A stretch of 64,000 bases of DNA. Source: JBBPZA01 sp963728925. Lineage in GTDB: Bacteria > Actinomycetota > Thermoleophilia > Solirubrobacterales > Solirubrobacteraceae. The first letter of the stretch is position 1, and each line of letters starts with the position of its first letter. The stretch lies in contig CAVSMB010000015.1 of assembly GCA_963728925.1 (NCBI GenBank), forward strand, positions 124,001-188,000, given 5' to 3'. The notes under the pieces were generated by a model that did not search any database, was not told the origin of the DNA, and saw nothing but the letters and a program-made list of their open reading frames with translations. Shown here in pieces: positions 9,082-17,568 of the stretch. The translations under genes and the position numbers were made by a program.

Positions 9082-10023
9082 TCAACCCTGCGCCCGCGCC
9101 TCCAGCGCGGAGACGGCGCGCGACACGCCGCGGAACAACGGCGTCACACGCGGGGCGGCGGCGCGGATGCCCTCGGTCAATGTGAGGCCGGCGAGAAGGT
9201 CTATGACGTAGTGCTCCCCCAGATACACGAGCGCGACACCGAGCGTGGCCGCATAAGTCCACCCCACCACACCCTCGACCGGGCCGGTCTCGGCCAGCAG
9301 GTGCGCGGCCATGACGGCCGTCGCGAAGTGCAGCGAGGGCATGGCGGCCAGCGGATTGCCTGCAAGAAAACTGTAAAGGGGCTGCCAACCGTCCTGCCAG
9401 AAATGCTCGCCGTACTCGACCATCATGCGCCTCACCTTCACGAGCTCCTGGCGCTCGTCGGAGGGCTTCATGCGGCCGTGGTCGGCCGCGTACCACGGCG
9501 GCGCGGTGGGGACGGCCCAGTAGACGAGCACCCCGAGGTCGAACACGGCGTAGGTGAGGACGGCGGCGCGGGGGAAGCGATCGGGGCGGCGCACGAGGAC
9601 GTAGGCGAGCGACGCGTGGGGCACGAGGAACCAGATCCAGTGCGACCACACCAGCACCTTCTCGTGGAGCCCGAAGCGCTCGGGATCGGAATGCCGCTGG
9701 AGGCGCAGCGTCGGCGGGGTGCCCAGCCCGATCAGCGTGTCGGCGGCGATCGGGTAGTCGATGCGCACGCGGGCCCGCAGGCGCTCGGGGTCGTCGTTGG
9801 GCATCTCGTAGGTCGCGATGTAGGCCCACATCTGCAGCACGCACATCCCGACGTCGCGTGCGCGCGAGCGCGGGACGGCCACGCACAGGCCGAAGGGCGC
9901 GGATGCGGCGACCGCGGCGACCACGGGCGCAGGCAGGCGGAGGCGGCGGCGCACCAGCGGCGCCGCGATCCCCGCGGCCATCGCGCCGACGGCCGCGGCC
10001 CGGATGGCGCTCGACGCGCGCAA
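9082..10023 (-). CDS. PAP2-family (inositol phosphorylceramide synthase-like) membrane protein
   Basis: The protein has the inositol-phosphotransferase type PAP2 signature: NPLAAMPSLHFATAVMAAHLL with the catalytic His, then GVALVYLGEHYVIDLLAGL with the second His and Asp. About five hydrophobic helices are present. Members hydrolyse or transfer phosphate groups on lipids at the outer membrane face. The minus-strand frame is open far upstream of the real gene. TTG at 10023 is preferred because a TATAGT box ends 9 bases before it, the same arrangement as at many other genes here; this gives 313 residues. ATG at 9981 (299 residues) is the alternative. It lies 4 bases upstream of the UPF0104 gene, so the two are probably co-transcribed. 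Confidence 0.82.
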   Translation of the reverse strand: MRASSAIRAAAVGAMAAGIAAPLVRRRLRLPAPVVAAVAASAPFGLCVAVPRSRARDVGMCVLQMWAYIATYEMPNDDPERLRARVRIDYPIAADTLIGLGTPPTLRLQRHSDPERFGLHEKVLVWSHWIWFLVPHASLAYVLVRRPDRFPRAAVLTYAVFDLGVLVYWAVPTAPPWYAADHGRMKPSDERQELVKVRRMMVEYGEHFWQDGWQPLYSFLAGNPLAAMPSLHFATAVMAAHLLAETGPVEGVVGWTYAATLGVALVYLGEHYVIDLLAGLTLTEGIRAAAPRVTPLFRGVSRAVSALEARAQG

Positions 10024-10032
10024 GGCGGCGCG

Positions 10033-10038
10033 ACTATA
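10033..10038 (-). promoter_or_regulatory. -10 box TATAGT of the PAP2 gene
   Basis: On the minus strand TATAGT is followed after 9 bases by the TTG at 10023. It is a near-perfect -10 hexamer and supports a leaderless start for the PAP2 gene. Confidence 0.55.
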
Positions 10039-10047
10039 TCTACGGAG

Positions 10048-10404
10048 GTGGAGGTCACGGACGAGCGGGTCGCGGTGACCGGCGCCGGCGGGTTCATCGG
10101 GCTGGCGCTCTGCCGCCGGCTGGCCGGCGACGGCCGCGCGGTGGTCGGCCTCGACGTCGACGGGCACGCGTGCGAGCGCGTGGAGGCGGCCGGCGCGCGC
10201 TTCGAGCCCTGCGTCACCGATCCGGACGCGGGAGAGCGCGGGGCCTTCACGGCGTGGGACGGCCATGCGGTCACCACCGCCGAGTTCTTCGGCCATTACG
10301 CGCGCATGCTCGGCCGCGACGGGGTCCCGACCGCGCCCGCGCCGCTGCTGGGCGCCGCCGGCGCCGCTGCCGAGCTCGTCGCGCGGCGGCACGCGACGAG
10401 CTGA
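10048..10404 (+). pseudogene. internally deleted NAD-dependent epimerase/dehydratase remnant
   Basis: An in-frame GTG opens a 118-residue frame. It starts with a good Rossmann motif (VAVTGAGGFIGLALCRRLAGDGRAVVGLD, starting about residue 9) of sugar-nucleotide epimerases. After only about 55 residues it jumps to a segment that looks like the far C-terminal region of the same family (AFTAWDGHAVTTAEFFGHYARMLGR) and ends at RRHATS. The central catalytic part with the S/T...YxxxK triad is missing; full proteins have about 300 residues. This is best read as an epimerase gene with a large internal deletion and a lost C-terminus. A functional truncated protein is unlikely. Confidence 0.55.
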
Positions 10405-10517
10405 CGCCGAAGGCCGAGTATCTCGCGGTGATGCTCGCGGGCGCCGGCGAGCGCGGGCTGCCCGAGCACTGGCTGGCCGAGCTGCGCGGGCTGCCCGCCC
10501 GCTTCGGGCTCCACTAG
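10401..10517 (+). pseudogene. possible gamma-glutamylcyclotransferase-like C-terminal remnant
   Basis: In a different frame directly after the epimerase remnant, about 38 codons read LTPKAEYLAVMLAGAG, then HWLAELRGLPARFGLH and a stop. This resembles the C-terminal helix pair of AIG2-like gamma-glutamylcyclotransferase proteins, where a P-x-x-x-Y-L-x-x-x-L-x-G-A segment is followed by G-L-P. No start codon or N-terminal domain is attached. It appears to be a leftover 3' end joined to the epimerase remnant by deletion. The family assignment is from memory and is weak. Confidence 0.35.
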
Positions 10518-10520
10518 CTT
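10515..10520 (+). promoter_or_regulatory. -10 box TAGCTT of the enoyl-CoA hydratase gene
   Basis: TAGCTT is followed after 6 bases by the ATG at 10527. It overlaps the stop codon of the preceding remnant and fits the TANNNT pattern seen throughout the window. Confidence 0.5.
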
Positions 10521-10526
10521 TGGGGC

Positions 10527-11339
10527 ATGCCCTCTTTCGAGCTGGCCCACGCCTACGACACCGTCAACCTCTGGCGCCGCGGCGGCGCCGCGAGGATCGA
10601 GCTCAACCGCCCGGAGCGCATGAACGCCTGGGACAAGCAGTTCGGCATCGACCTGCTCGCCGCCGTCGAGGCCGTCGCCACCGACACCGAGGTCCGGGCG
10701 GTGATGCTCACCGGCGCCGGTCGCGGCTTCTCGTCGGGCGCGGACCTCAAAGCCGGCTTCGAGCCTGCGGCCGACGGCCACCCTGACGTCTACACGACGC
10801 TGACCCAGCGCTACCACACGATCATGGTCGGCATCCGCGAGATGCCCAAGCCCGTGCTCGCGGCGGTGAACGGGCCCGCGGTCGGCATCGGCTGCTCGCT
10901 GGCGATCTGCTCGGACCTGATCGTCGCCGCCGAGTCGGCCTACTTCCTGCTCGCCTTCGTGAACATCGGGCTCGTCCCCGACGGCGGCTCCTCGCTCTTC
11001 ATCCCGGCGCGCGTGGGCCACGCGCGCGCGGTGGAGATGGCCATGCTCGGCGAGCGCGTCGGGGCGCCCCAGGCGCTGCAGTGGGGCCTCATCAACCGTG
11101 TCGTGCCCGACGACGACTTCGAGGCCGAGACCGACGCGCTGCTCGACCGCCTCGCTCAGGGCCCGACGCGCTCCTACGCGGGGACCAAGCGCCAGCTCAA
11201 CGCCTGGATCTACCGTGGAATGGAGGACCAGCTCGAGCTCGAGGCGCAGATCCAGCAGGAGGTGGCCCGCTCGGGCGACTTCGGCGAGGGGGTCACCGCG
11301 TTCGTCCAGAAGCGCGAGGCGCGCTTCTCAGGCGCCTGA
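10527..11339 (+). CDS. enoyl-CoA hydratase/isomerase family protein
   Basis: The 270-residue protein is of the crotonase superfamily, which acts on acyl-CoA thioesters. It shows the oxyanion-hole segments GRGFSSGADLK (residues about 70-80) and the second loop AVNGPAVGIGCSLAICSDLIVAAESAYF (about 113-140). NIGLVPDGGSSLFIPARVG follows, where the usual catalytic glutamate position is a Pro-Asp pair (L-V-P-D-G). Asp in place of Glu is found in several family branches. Length is typical. A beta-oxidation or side-chain degradation role is likely, but the exact reaction cannot be fixed. It stands alone just upstream of the oxidase genes and has its own promoter-like box. Confidence 0.88.
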   Translation: MPSFELAHAYDTVNLWRRGGAARIELNRPERMNAWDKQFGIDLLAAVEAVATDTEVRAVMLTGAGRGFSSGADLKAGFEPAADGHPDVYTTLTQRYHTIMVGIREMPKPVLAAVNGPAVGIGCSLAICSDLIVAAESAYFLLAFVNIGLVPDGGSSLFIPARVGHARAVEMAMLGERVGAPQALQWGLINRVVPDDDFEAETDALLDRLAQGPTRSYAGTKRQLNAWIYRGMEDQLELEAQIQQEVARSGDFGEGVTAFVQKREARFSGA

Positions 11340-11422
11340 GCGCCAGGCCCGCGCTCCCGGGGAGGCCACCGGGCGCGCACCCGCTGAGACGTGGGGGTAA
11401 GGGCGCCCGTAGGTCGATTAGG

Positions 11423-12328
11423 ATGCGGCGTGCCTTGCCCCGGAAGCGCTTCTTCAGCCATGCTCTGGTCGTCGCGAGCGTCGCGCTGGCCGTCGTGCTC
11501 GTGGGCGCCGGGCCGGCCTTCGCCGACGCGCTGACGCCCCAGTCGGGCGGCTCGCCCAACGCCGACAGCATCGACAGCCTCTACAAGATCGTCCTCGTCG
11601 TGGCGATCATCGTGCTCGTCGGCGTCGAGGGCACGCTGCTCTACTCGGTCATCCGCTTCCGCAAGCGCCCCGGCGCGGTGGCGGCGCAGATCCACGGCAA
11701 CACCCGCCTGGAGATCGGCTGGACGGCCGGCGCGGCGGTGATCGTGGTCGTGCTCAGCATCGTGACCTTCATCAAGCTGAGCAGCATCAACGACCCGCCC
11801 GCCAGCGGGCCCAACGGCATGACGCCCGTCGCGGGCGGCGCGATCGTCGCCTCGGTCGACCAGCCCCCGCCTCCCGGCGGCCGCGGTCTGACCATCGACG
11901 TCAACGGCCAGCAGTACATCTGGCGCTACACCTATCCGGGCGGCGCCTTCTCCTACGAGGAGATGGTCGCGCCCGTCGACACCACGGTGATCCTGCGGAT
12001 CCGTGCACAGGACGTGAACCACTCGTGGTGGATCCCGCAGCTCGGGCCGAAGTTCGACGCGATCCCGGGCTACACGAACAAGAGCTGGTTCAAGATCCCG
12101 GGCGACAAGGCCGGGACGATCTTCTACGGGCAGTGCTCCGAGCTGTGTGGGCGCAACCACGCGAACATGGTCGCCCGCGTGCGCGCCGTGACCCCCGCCC
12201 AGTACCGGTCGTTCATCACCTGCCAGAAGGCGCTCATCAAGCAGGCGCAGCAGGCGACGATCCCCGGCAACCGCACCAAGCCCCCGGCGCCCCCGCCCCC
12301 GACCTGCGCGAACTCGATCGCCAACTGA
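11423..12328 (+). CDS. ctaC: cytochrome c oxidase subunit II (cluster 1)
   Basis: The 301-residue subunit carries the dinuclear CuA centre that takes electrons from cytochrome c. It has a signal peptide ending near PAFADAL (30-37), two membrane helices (about 52-76 and 98-118) and a periplasmic cupredoxin domain. The CuA ligands are H200 in VNHSWW, C238, C242, H246 and M249 in CSELCGRNHANM. No cytochrome c domain is fused, unlike the second copy at 17565. The ATG at 11423 sits inside a TAGGAT box (11419-11424); if that box is the promoter, the real start would be the in-frame TTG at 11435. It is followed after 16 bases by subunit I. Confidence 0.94.
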   Translation: MRRALPRKRFFSHALVVASVALAVVLVGAGPAFADALTPQSGGSPNADSIDSLYKIVLVVAIIVLVGVEGTLLYSVIRFRKRPGAVAAQIHGNTRLEIGWTAGAAVIVVVLSIVTFIKLSSINDPPASGPNGMTPVAGGAIVASVDQPPPPGGRGLTIDVNGQQYIWRYTYPGGAFSYEEMVAPVDTTVILRIRAQDVNHSWWIPQLGPKFDAIPGYTNKSWFKIPGDKAGTIFYGQCSELCGRNHANMVARVRAVTPAQYRSFITCQKALIKQAQQATIPGNRTKPPAPPPPTCANSIAN

Positions 12329-12344
12329 TCCCCGGAGCCCGTTG

Positions 12345-14045
<1,701 letters not shown>

Positions 14046-14048
14046 GCG

Positions 14049-14054
14049 TAGCCT
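14049..14054 (+). promoter_or_regulatory. -10 box TAGCCT of ctaB
   Basis: TAGCCT lies 8 bases before the ATG at 14063, between coxA1 and ctaB. It may give ctaB its own leaderless transcript within the oxidase cluster. Confidence 0.45.
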
Positions 14055-14062
14055 TGCCCCGT

Positions 14063-14974
14063 ATGGACGCCTCGCGCGCCCCGACCGCCGTTCTCGTCGC
14101 GCCGCGTGCCCGCGGCCGCGCGCGACGCCTCGCGGCCGACTACCTCGCGCTGACCAAGCCCAAGGTCCAGTCGCTGCTGTTGCTCACGACGGTGACGACG
14201 ATGTACGTCGCCGGCGATCCGAGCCTCGCGCTCGTGGTTGCCACATGCCTCGGCGGCTACCTCTCGGCCGGCGGCGCCGGGGCGGTGAACCACTGGTTCG
14301 ACCGCGACATCGACGCCCGCATGGCACGGACCGCGAACCGCCCGGTCCCCTCGGGCCGGGTCGCGCCGAACGCGGCGCTGGGCTTCGGGATCGGGCTCGC
14401 CGTCCTCTCCTTCGCCGAGCTCTCGCTGCTCGTCAACGTGCTCGCCGCGTGCCTGGCCCTGTCGGGGTTCCTCGGCTACGTGTTCGTCTACACGGTGTGG
14501 CTCAAGCGCTCGACGCCGCAGAACATCGTCATCGGGGGCGCGGCGGGCGCCGTCCCCCCGCTCGTCGGCTGGGCGGCCGTGACGGGGACGATCGACCCGA
14601 TCGCGATCTACCTCTTCGCGATCGTCTTCTTCTGGACGCCGCCCCACTTCTGGTCGCTCAGCCTGCTGATGAAGGACGAGTACGCCAAGGTCGGCGTGCC
14701 CATGCTGCCGGTGGTCCGGGGCGAGCGCGAGACGCGCCGCCAGATCCTCCTCTACAGCGGGCTGCTCTACGCGGTGACCCAGCTCCCGTTCTGCGCCGGC
14801 GGCTTCGGCGGCGTCTACCTGGGCGCCTCGATGGTCCTTGGCGCGCTGTTCATCGCCGGCGCGGTGGTGCTGAACCGGCGCGCCGACCGCCGCAGCGCCC
14901 TGCGTCTCTACCTCTTCTCGCTGGCCTACCTGGCTCTGCTCTTCGCGTCGATGGTTCTCGACGCCAACGGGTAG
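14063..14974 (+). CDS. ctaB: protoheme IX farnesyltransferase (heme O synthase)
   Basis: This integral membrane prenyltransferase of the UbiA family adds a farnesyl group to heme b, making heme O, the precursor of heme A for the neighbouring oxidases. The 303 residues contain the aspartate-rich prenyl-diphosphate site NHWFDRDIDARMARTANRP (starting about residue 76) and a second site in MKDEYAKVGVPMLPVV, with about nine hydrophobic helices. ATG at 14063 is preferred over the in-frame TTG at 14054, because that TTG overlaps a -10-like box. No heme A synthase (ctaA) is in the window, so it must lie elsewhere if the oxidases use heme A. Confidence 0.94.
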   Translation: MDASRAPTAVLVAPRARGRARRLAADYLALTKPKVQSLLLLTTVTTMYVAGDPSLALVVATCLGGYLSAGGAGAVNHWFDRDIDARMARTANRPVPSGRVAPNAALGFGIGLAVLSFAELSLLVNVLAACLALSGFLGYVFVYTVWLKRSTPQNIVIGGAAGAVPPLVGWAAVTGTIDPIAIYLFAIVFFWTPPHFWSLSLLMKDEYAKVGVPMLPVVRGERETRRQILLYSGLLYAVTQLPFCAGGFGGVYLGASMVLGALFIAGAVVLNRRADRRSALRLYLFSLAYLALLFASMVLDANG

Positions 14975-14977
14975 GCT
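14972..14977 (+). promoter_or_regulatory. -10 box TAGGCT of the small oxidase-associated genes
   Basis: TAGGCT overlaps the stop codon of ctaB and ends 6 bases before the ATG at 14984. It fits the recurring TANNNT-start arrangement. Confidence 0.5.
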
Positions 14978-14983
14978 GCGCCG

Positions 14984-15094
14984 ATGGACCGCCGCCTGGC
15001 GCGCAAGAACATCCGCACCGGCCTCATCGTCGGGGCCGTGTGCCTGTTCATGTTCGGCGTGTCCTTTCTGGCCGCCGCGATCTACATCGCGTGA
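14984..15094 (+). CDS. 36-residue single-helix membrane protein of oxidase cluster 1
   Basis: An ATG opens a 36-codon frame with the typical codon use of the region. It has a basic N-terminus (MDRRLARKNIRTG) followed by one hydrophobic helix to the end (residues 13-36). Its stop overlaps the GTG of the next gene by 4 bases, which implies translational coupling. Small one-helix subunits are common in bacterial cytochrome oxidases and their assembly factors, so this is a candidate accessory subunit. I do not recognise a named family. Support is context, start signal and composition only. Confidence 0.65.
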   Translation: MDRRLARKNIRTGLIVGAVCLFMFGVSFLAAAIYIA

Positions 15095-15333
15095 GCGTGG
15101 TGGCCGACGAGCCCCGCGACCCTGACGTCCAGCCCGTCGGCGAGGAGATCCATCTCCCCGGCAACACCATCCTGCCGCTGGTCATGGCCCTCGGCATCAC
15201 GCTCGCGCTGATCGGCATCACGACGTTCATCGGCTTCACGATCGCCGGAGCGCTGATCTTCCTCTACACGCTCGTGCGCTGGATCCGACACACCCGCCGC
15301 GACATAGAGGAGCTACCGCCGGACGCGCACTGA
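15091..15333 (+). CDS. cytochrome c oxidase subunit IV-like protein
   Basis: The 80-residue protein has a polar N-terminus ending in EEIHLPGNTILPL, then two hydrophobic helices (about residues 27-46 and 49-65), and ends in a charged WIRHTRRDIEELPPDAH tail. The IHLPxPS/N-type motif before two helices is typical of the small fourth subunit in actinobacterial and related oxidases. It overlaps the preceding 36-codon gene by GTGA. The position at the end of the coxB-coxA-ctaB cluster supports this role. Subunit III is missing from this cluster. Confidence 0.75.
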   Translation: MSVVADEPRDPDVQPVGEEIHLPGNTILPLVMALGITLALIGITTFIGFTIAGALIFLYTLVRWIRHTRRDIEELPPDAH

Positions 15334-15359
15334 CCGGGCCGCCCACACGGAGGCGGACG

Positions 15360-15791
15360 CTACGCCGCCGAGCCGACCTTCGGCGAGGACGGAACCTCGC
15401 AGCTCGCGCCGTCGTCGGTCCAGCAGCGCACGATGTCGCGCACGGAGAGGATGCCGGCGGCCTCGCCGTTGTCGATCACGATGAGGTGCCGGAAGCTCCC
15501 GCGGACCATCGCCGCTGCGGCCTCCTCGAGCGACCAGTCCGGCGCCGCGAAGACGAGGTCCGCCGTGAGGTGGTCCGCCACGCGCTCGGTGTCGGGATCC
15601 TGTCCCGCGCCCAGCGCGTTGAGGATGTCGCGCTCGGTCAGGATCCCGGGCCCGGCCGCCTCGGGATCACTCACCACCGCGGAGCCGACTCGGCGCTGGT
15701 GCATCAGTCGTGCCGCGGCCCGGAGGGTGTGCCCCGGCCCCACGGTCACCATCACCCGGCTCATGCCGTCTCGCACCTGCATGCTCGCCAC
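15360..15791 (-). CDS. tandem CBS-domain protein
   Basis: The 143-residue protein consists almost entirely of two CBS motifs (residues about 5-60 and 70-128). CBS pairs bind adenosine nucleotides and act as energy sensors. Typical segments are VGSAVVSDPEAAGPGILTERDILNALGAG and FRHLIVIDNGEAAGILSVRDIVRCW. No catalytic domain is attached, so it may regulate a partner or act alone. It runs convergent to oxidase cluster 1 with only 26 bases between stops. An AGAGGAG ribosome site precedes the ATG. A link to respiration is suggested only by location. Confidence 0.88.
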   Translation of the reverse strand: MASMQVRDGMSRVMVTVGPGHTLRAAARLMHQRRVGSAVVSDPEAAGPGILTERDILNALGAGQDPDTERVADHLTADLVFAAPDWSLEEAAAAMVRGSFRHLIVIDNGEAAGILSVRDIVRCWTDDGASCEVPSSPKVGSAA

Positions 15792-15914
15792 TCCTCTGGA
15801 TTCGTCGCTAGCAACATTCGGCGCAAGGCCTTGCCAGACCCTAGCAACGGCTGCGCCCGGCGTGACCGCCCGGCCGGCGCCGTCGCGACATGAGTTTCAA
15901 CGCGCCATGTCTTC

Positions 15915-15920
15915 TAGGCT
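15915..15920 (+). promoter_or_regulatory. -10 box TAGGCT upstream of the AraC-type gene
   Basis: TAGGCT lies 37 bases before the ATG at 15958. In contrast to most boxes here, it would give a short leader of about 30 bases. Confidence 0.4.
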
Positions 15921-15957
15921 TGTCGGCATCCCTCATCCCCCCGGCGATCTCCGGCGT

Positions 15958-16377
15958 ATGCCGAGCGTGTCCATTCAGCGTCCCGCCACAATCCGCCTCC
16001 GTACCAGCCTCTTCGATGACGCGGTGCGGATCGTGGAGAACGAGTACGGCTCCGACCTGTCGCTCGACGACATCGCCCACCGCGTTGCGTCCTCGCGCCG
16101 CCAGCTGCAGCGCGCGTACGCCGAGATCGGGCACACGACGTTCCGCGACCATCTGACCCGCGTGCGCATGGAGCGCGCGGCCGATCTGCTGGCCGCCGAG
16201 CGCCTGACCGTGCGCGAAGTCGCCAACCGCGTCGGCTACCGCCAGCCGGCGCAGTTCGCCAAGGCGTTCCGCCGCCAGCTCGGCGTCGCGCCCTCGGAGT
16301 ACCGCCTCAACGGTCGCCGCGGCACGGTCGGAGCGATCGAGGCCGTCGCCGCGCAGCCACACGCCGCCGCCGCCTGA
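15958..16377 (+). CDS. AraC-family DNA-binding regulator (HTH domain only)
   Basis: The 139-residue protein contains only the AraC/XylS double helix-turn-helix. The first HTH is DLSLDDIAHRVASSRRQLQRAYAEIG and the second is LTVREVANRVGYRQPAQFAKAFRRQLGVAPSEYR, between about residues 30 and 122. No ligand-binding or dimerisation domain is visible, so it resembles MarA/SoxS-type single-domain regulators. The ATG at 15958 is chosen; an in-frame ATG at 15907 would add 17 residues but lies before the likely promoter box. It is divergent from the CBS gene, with about 165 bases between starts. Targets are unknown; the adjacent oxidase clusters are possible ones. Confidence 0.85.
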   Translation: MPSVSIQRPATIRLRTSLFDDAVRIVENEYGSDLSLDDIAHRVASSRRQLQRAYAEIGHTTFRDHLTRVRMERAADLLAAERLTVREVANRVGYRQPAQFAKAFRRQLGVAPSEYRLNGRRGTVGAIEAVAAQPHAAAA

Positions 16378-16433
16378 CCGCCGCCGCACCGCGTCGCGCG
16401 ACGCGCGCGACCGTCTTGGGCCAAGATGGCTCA

Positions 16434-17486
16434 ATGGTCACCGCGGACGAGACCGCCGCGAGCCCGCTCGGGATCGACGTCCCCGCCGTCACGGGGTGGA
16501 TGGAGGAGCACCTCGCCGACGTCCGCGGCCCTCTGAGCTTCCATCCCATCGGCGACGGCAAGTCGAACCTCACCTATCGCGTCGATGACGCCCGGGGTGA
16601 CGCGGTCGTCCTGCGCCGCCCGCCGGTCGGGCAGCTCCTGGCCTCGGCCCACGACATGCGTCGCGAGCACACGGTGATCTCCGGGGTCGGCGCCGTCGGC
16701 TTCCCGGTCCCCGCCGCGCTGGCCTTCTGCCCGGACGACGACGTCACCGGGGCGCCCTTCTACGTCATGGAGCACGTCGACGGCCAGGTGCTCGTCCGGT
16801 CCGCCGACGCCGAGGGCCTCGACGAGGCGACGCGCCGCGCGGCCGGGGTGTCGCTGGTGGAGACGCTGGCGCGCCTGCACGCGATCGACGTGGAGGATGC
16901 GGGCCTGACGGGGTTCGCCCGCCCCGAGCCCTACGCCGCGCGCCAGATCCGGCGCTGGCGGCGTCAGTGGGAGGACTCCAAGACGCGCGAGGTCGGAGCC
17001 GTCGAGGAGGTCGCCGCGCGGCTGGAGGCCTCGATGCCCGAGCAGCGCGAGCTGCGCATCGTCCACGGCGACTACCGCCTCGGGAACACGATCGTCGCCG
17101 GCGACGGCAGGGTGAGGGCGGTGCTCGACTGGGAGCTGTGCACGCTCGGCGATCCGCTCGCCGACCTCGGGCTGCTCATGGTCTACTGGGGCGAGGCCGG
17201 AGAGGCGGTTGGGATCATCGAGGAGCCCGCGACGGTCCTGGACGGCTTCCCGGCCCGCGACGAGGTGGCGGAGATCTACGCGGACGCCTCGGGCCGCGAC
17301 CTGGCCGACCTGCCCTTCTGGCACGTCCTGTCGCAGTGGAAGCTCACGGTCATCGCCCAGGGGATCTGGGCCCGCTTCCGCGGCGGGCAGGCGTACGAGG
17401 GGGTCGACGACACCTTCGAGGCGGTGATCGACGGACTTGCCGAGGCCACCCTGGAGCGGGCGCGCAGCGCGGGCCTGGACGCCTGA
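16434..17486 (+). CDS. phosphotransferase family protein (APH/ACAD10-like)
   Basis: The 350-residue protein has the aminoglycoside-phosphotransferase kinase fold. The nucleotide-binding region is KSNLTYRVDD, the catalytic loop is IVHGDYRLGNTIV (about residues 211-223), and the metal-binding aspartate is in VLDWELCTLGDPLADLG. This branch, related to the kinase domain of ACAD10/11, phosphorylates small molecules such as hydroxyacyl-CoA rather than antibiotics. No acyl-CoA dehydrogenase gene is adjacent. ATG at 16434 is preferred over a TTG 18 bases upstream. It sits between the two oxidase clusters with no obvious link to them. Confidence 0.87.
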   Translation: MVTADETAASPLGIDVPAVTGWMEEHLADVRGPLSFHPIGDGKSNLTYRVDDARGDAVVLRRPPVGQLLASAHDMRREHTVISGVGAVGFPVPAALAFCPDDDVTGAPFYVMEHVDGQVLVRSADAEGLDEATRRAAGVSLVETLARLHAIDVEDAGLTGFARPEPYAARQIRRWRRQWEDSKTREVGAVEEVAARLEASMPEQRELRIVHGDYRLGNTIVAGDGRVRAVLDWELCTLGDPLADLGLLMVYWGEAGEAVGIIEEPATVLDGFPARDEVAEIYADASGRDLADLPFWHVLSQWKLTVIAQGIWARFRGGQAYEGVDDTFEAVIDGLAEATLERARSAGLDA

Positions 17487-17529
17487 CGCGCCGCCGCTCG
17501 CACCGGCTGCGTCCGACGAGCGGGTGTCA

Positions 17530-17535
17530 TAGGAT
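17530..17535 (+). promoter_or_regulatory. -10 box TAGGAT of oxidase cluster 2
   Basis: TAGGAT lies 9 bases before an ATG at 17545. That ATG opens a 7-codon frame overlapping the coxB2 start, so the main transcript of cluster 2 probably begins at this mini-ORF. Confidence 0.5.
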
Positions 17536-17544
17536 GCCGCGACC

Positions 17545-17568
17545 ATGAGCGAGGAGACCCGGCGTTGA
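17545..17568 (+). CDS. 7-codon leader ORF overlapping the coxB2 start
   Basis: ATG at 17545 begins M-S-E-E-T-R-R and stops at TGA 17566-17568. The stop overlaps the TTG start of coxB2 (TTGA). GAGGAG within the mini-ORF can serve as ribosome site for coxB2. With the -10 box 9 bases before the ATG, this looks like a leaderless mini-ORF that delivers ribosomes to the weak TTG start. It may have no peptide function. Confidence 0.4.
   Translation: MSEETRR

Noticed and set aside
16434..17486. Aminoglycoside resistance gene
   Set aside because: It has the APH fold, but the sequence pattern is that of the ACAD10/11-type metabolic kinases, so no resistance role is claimed.
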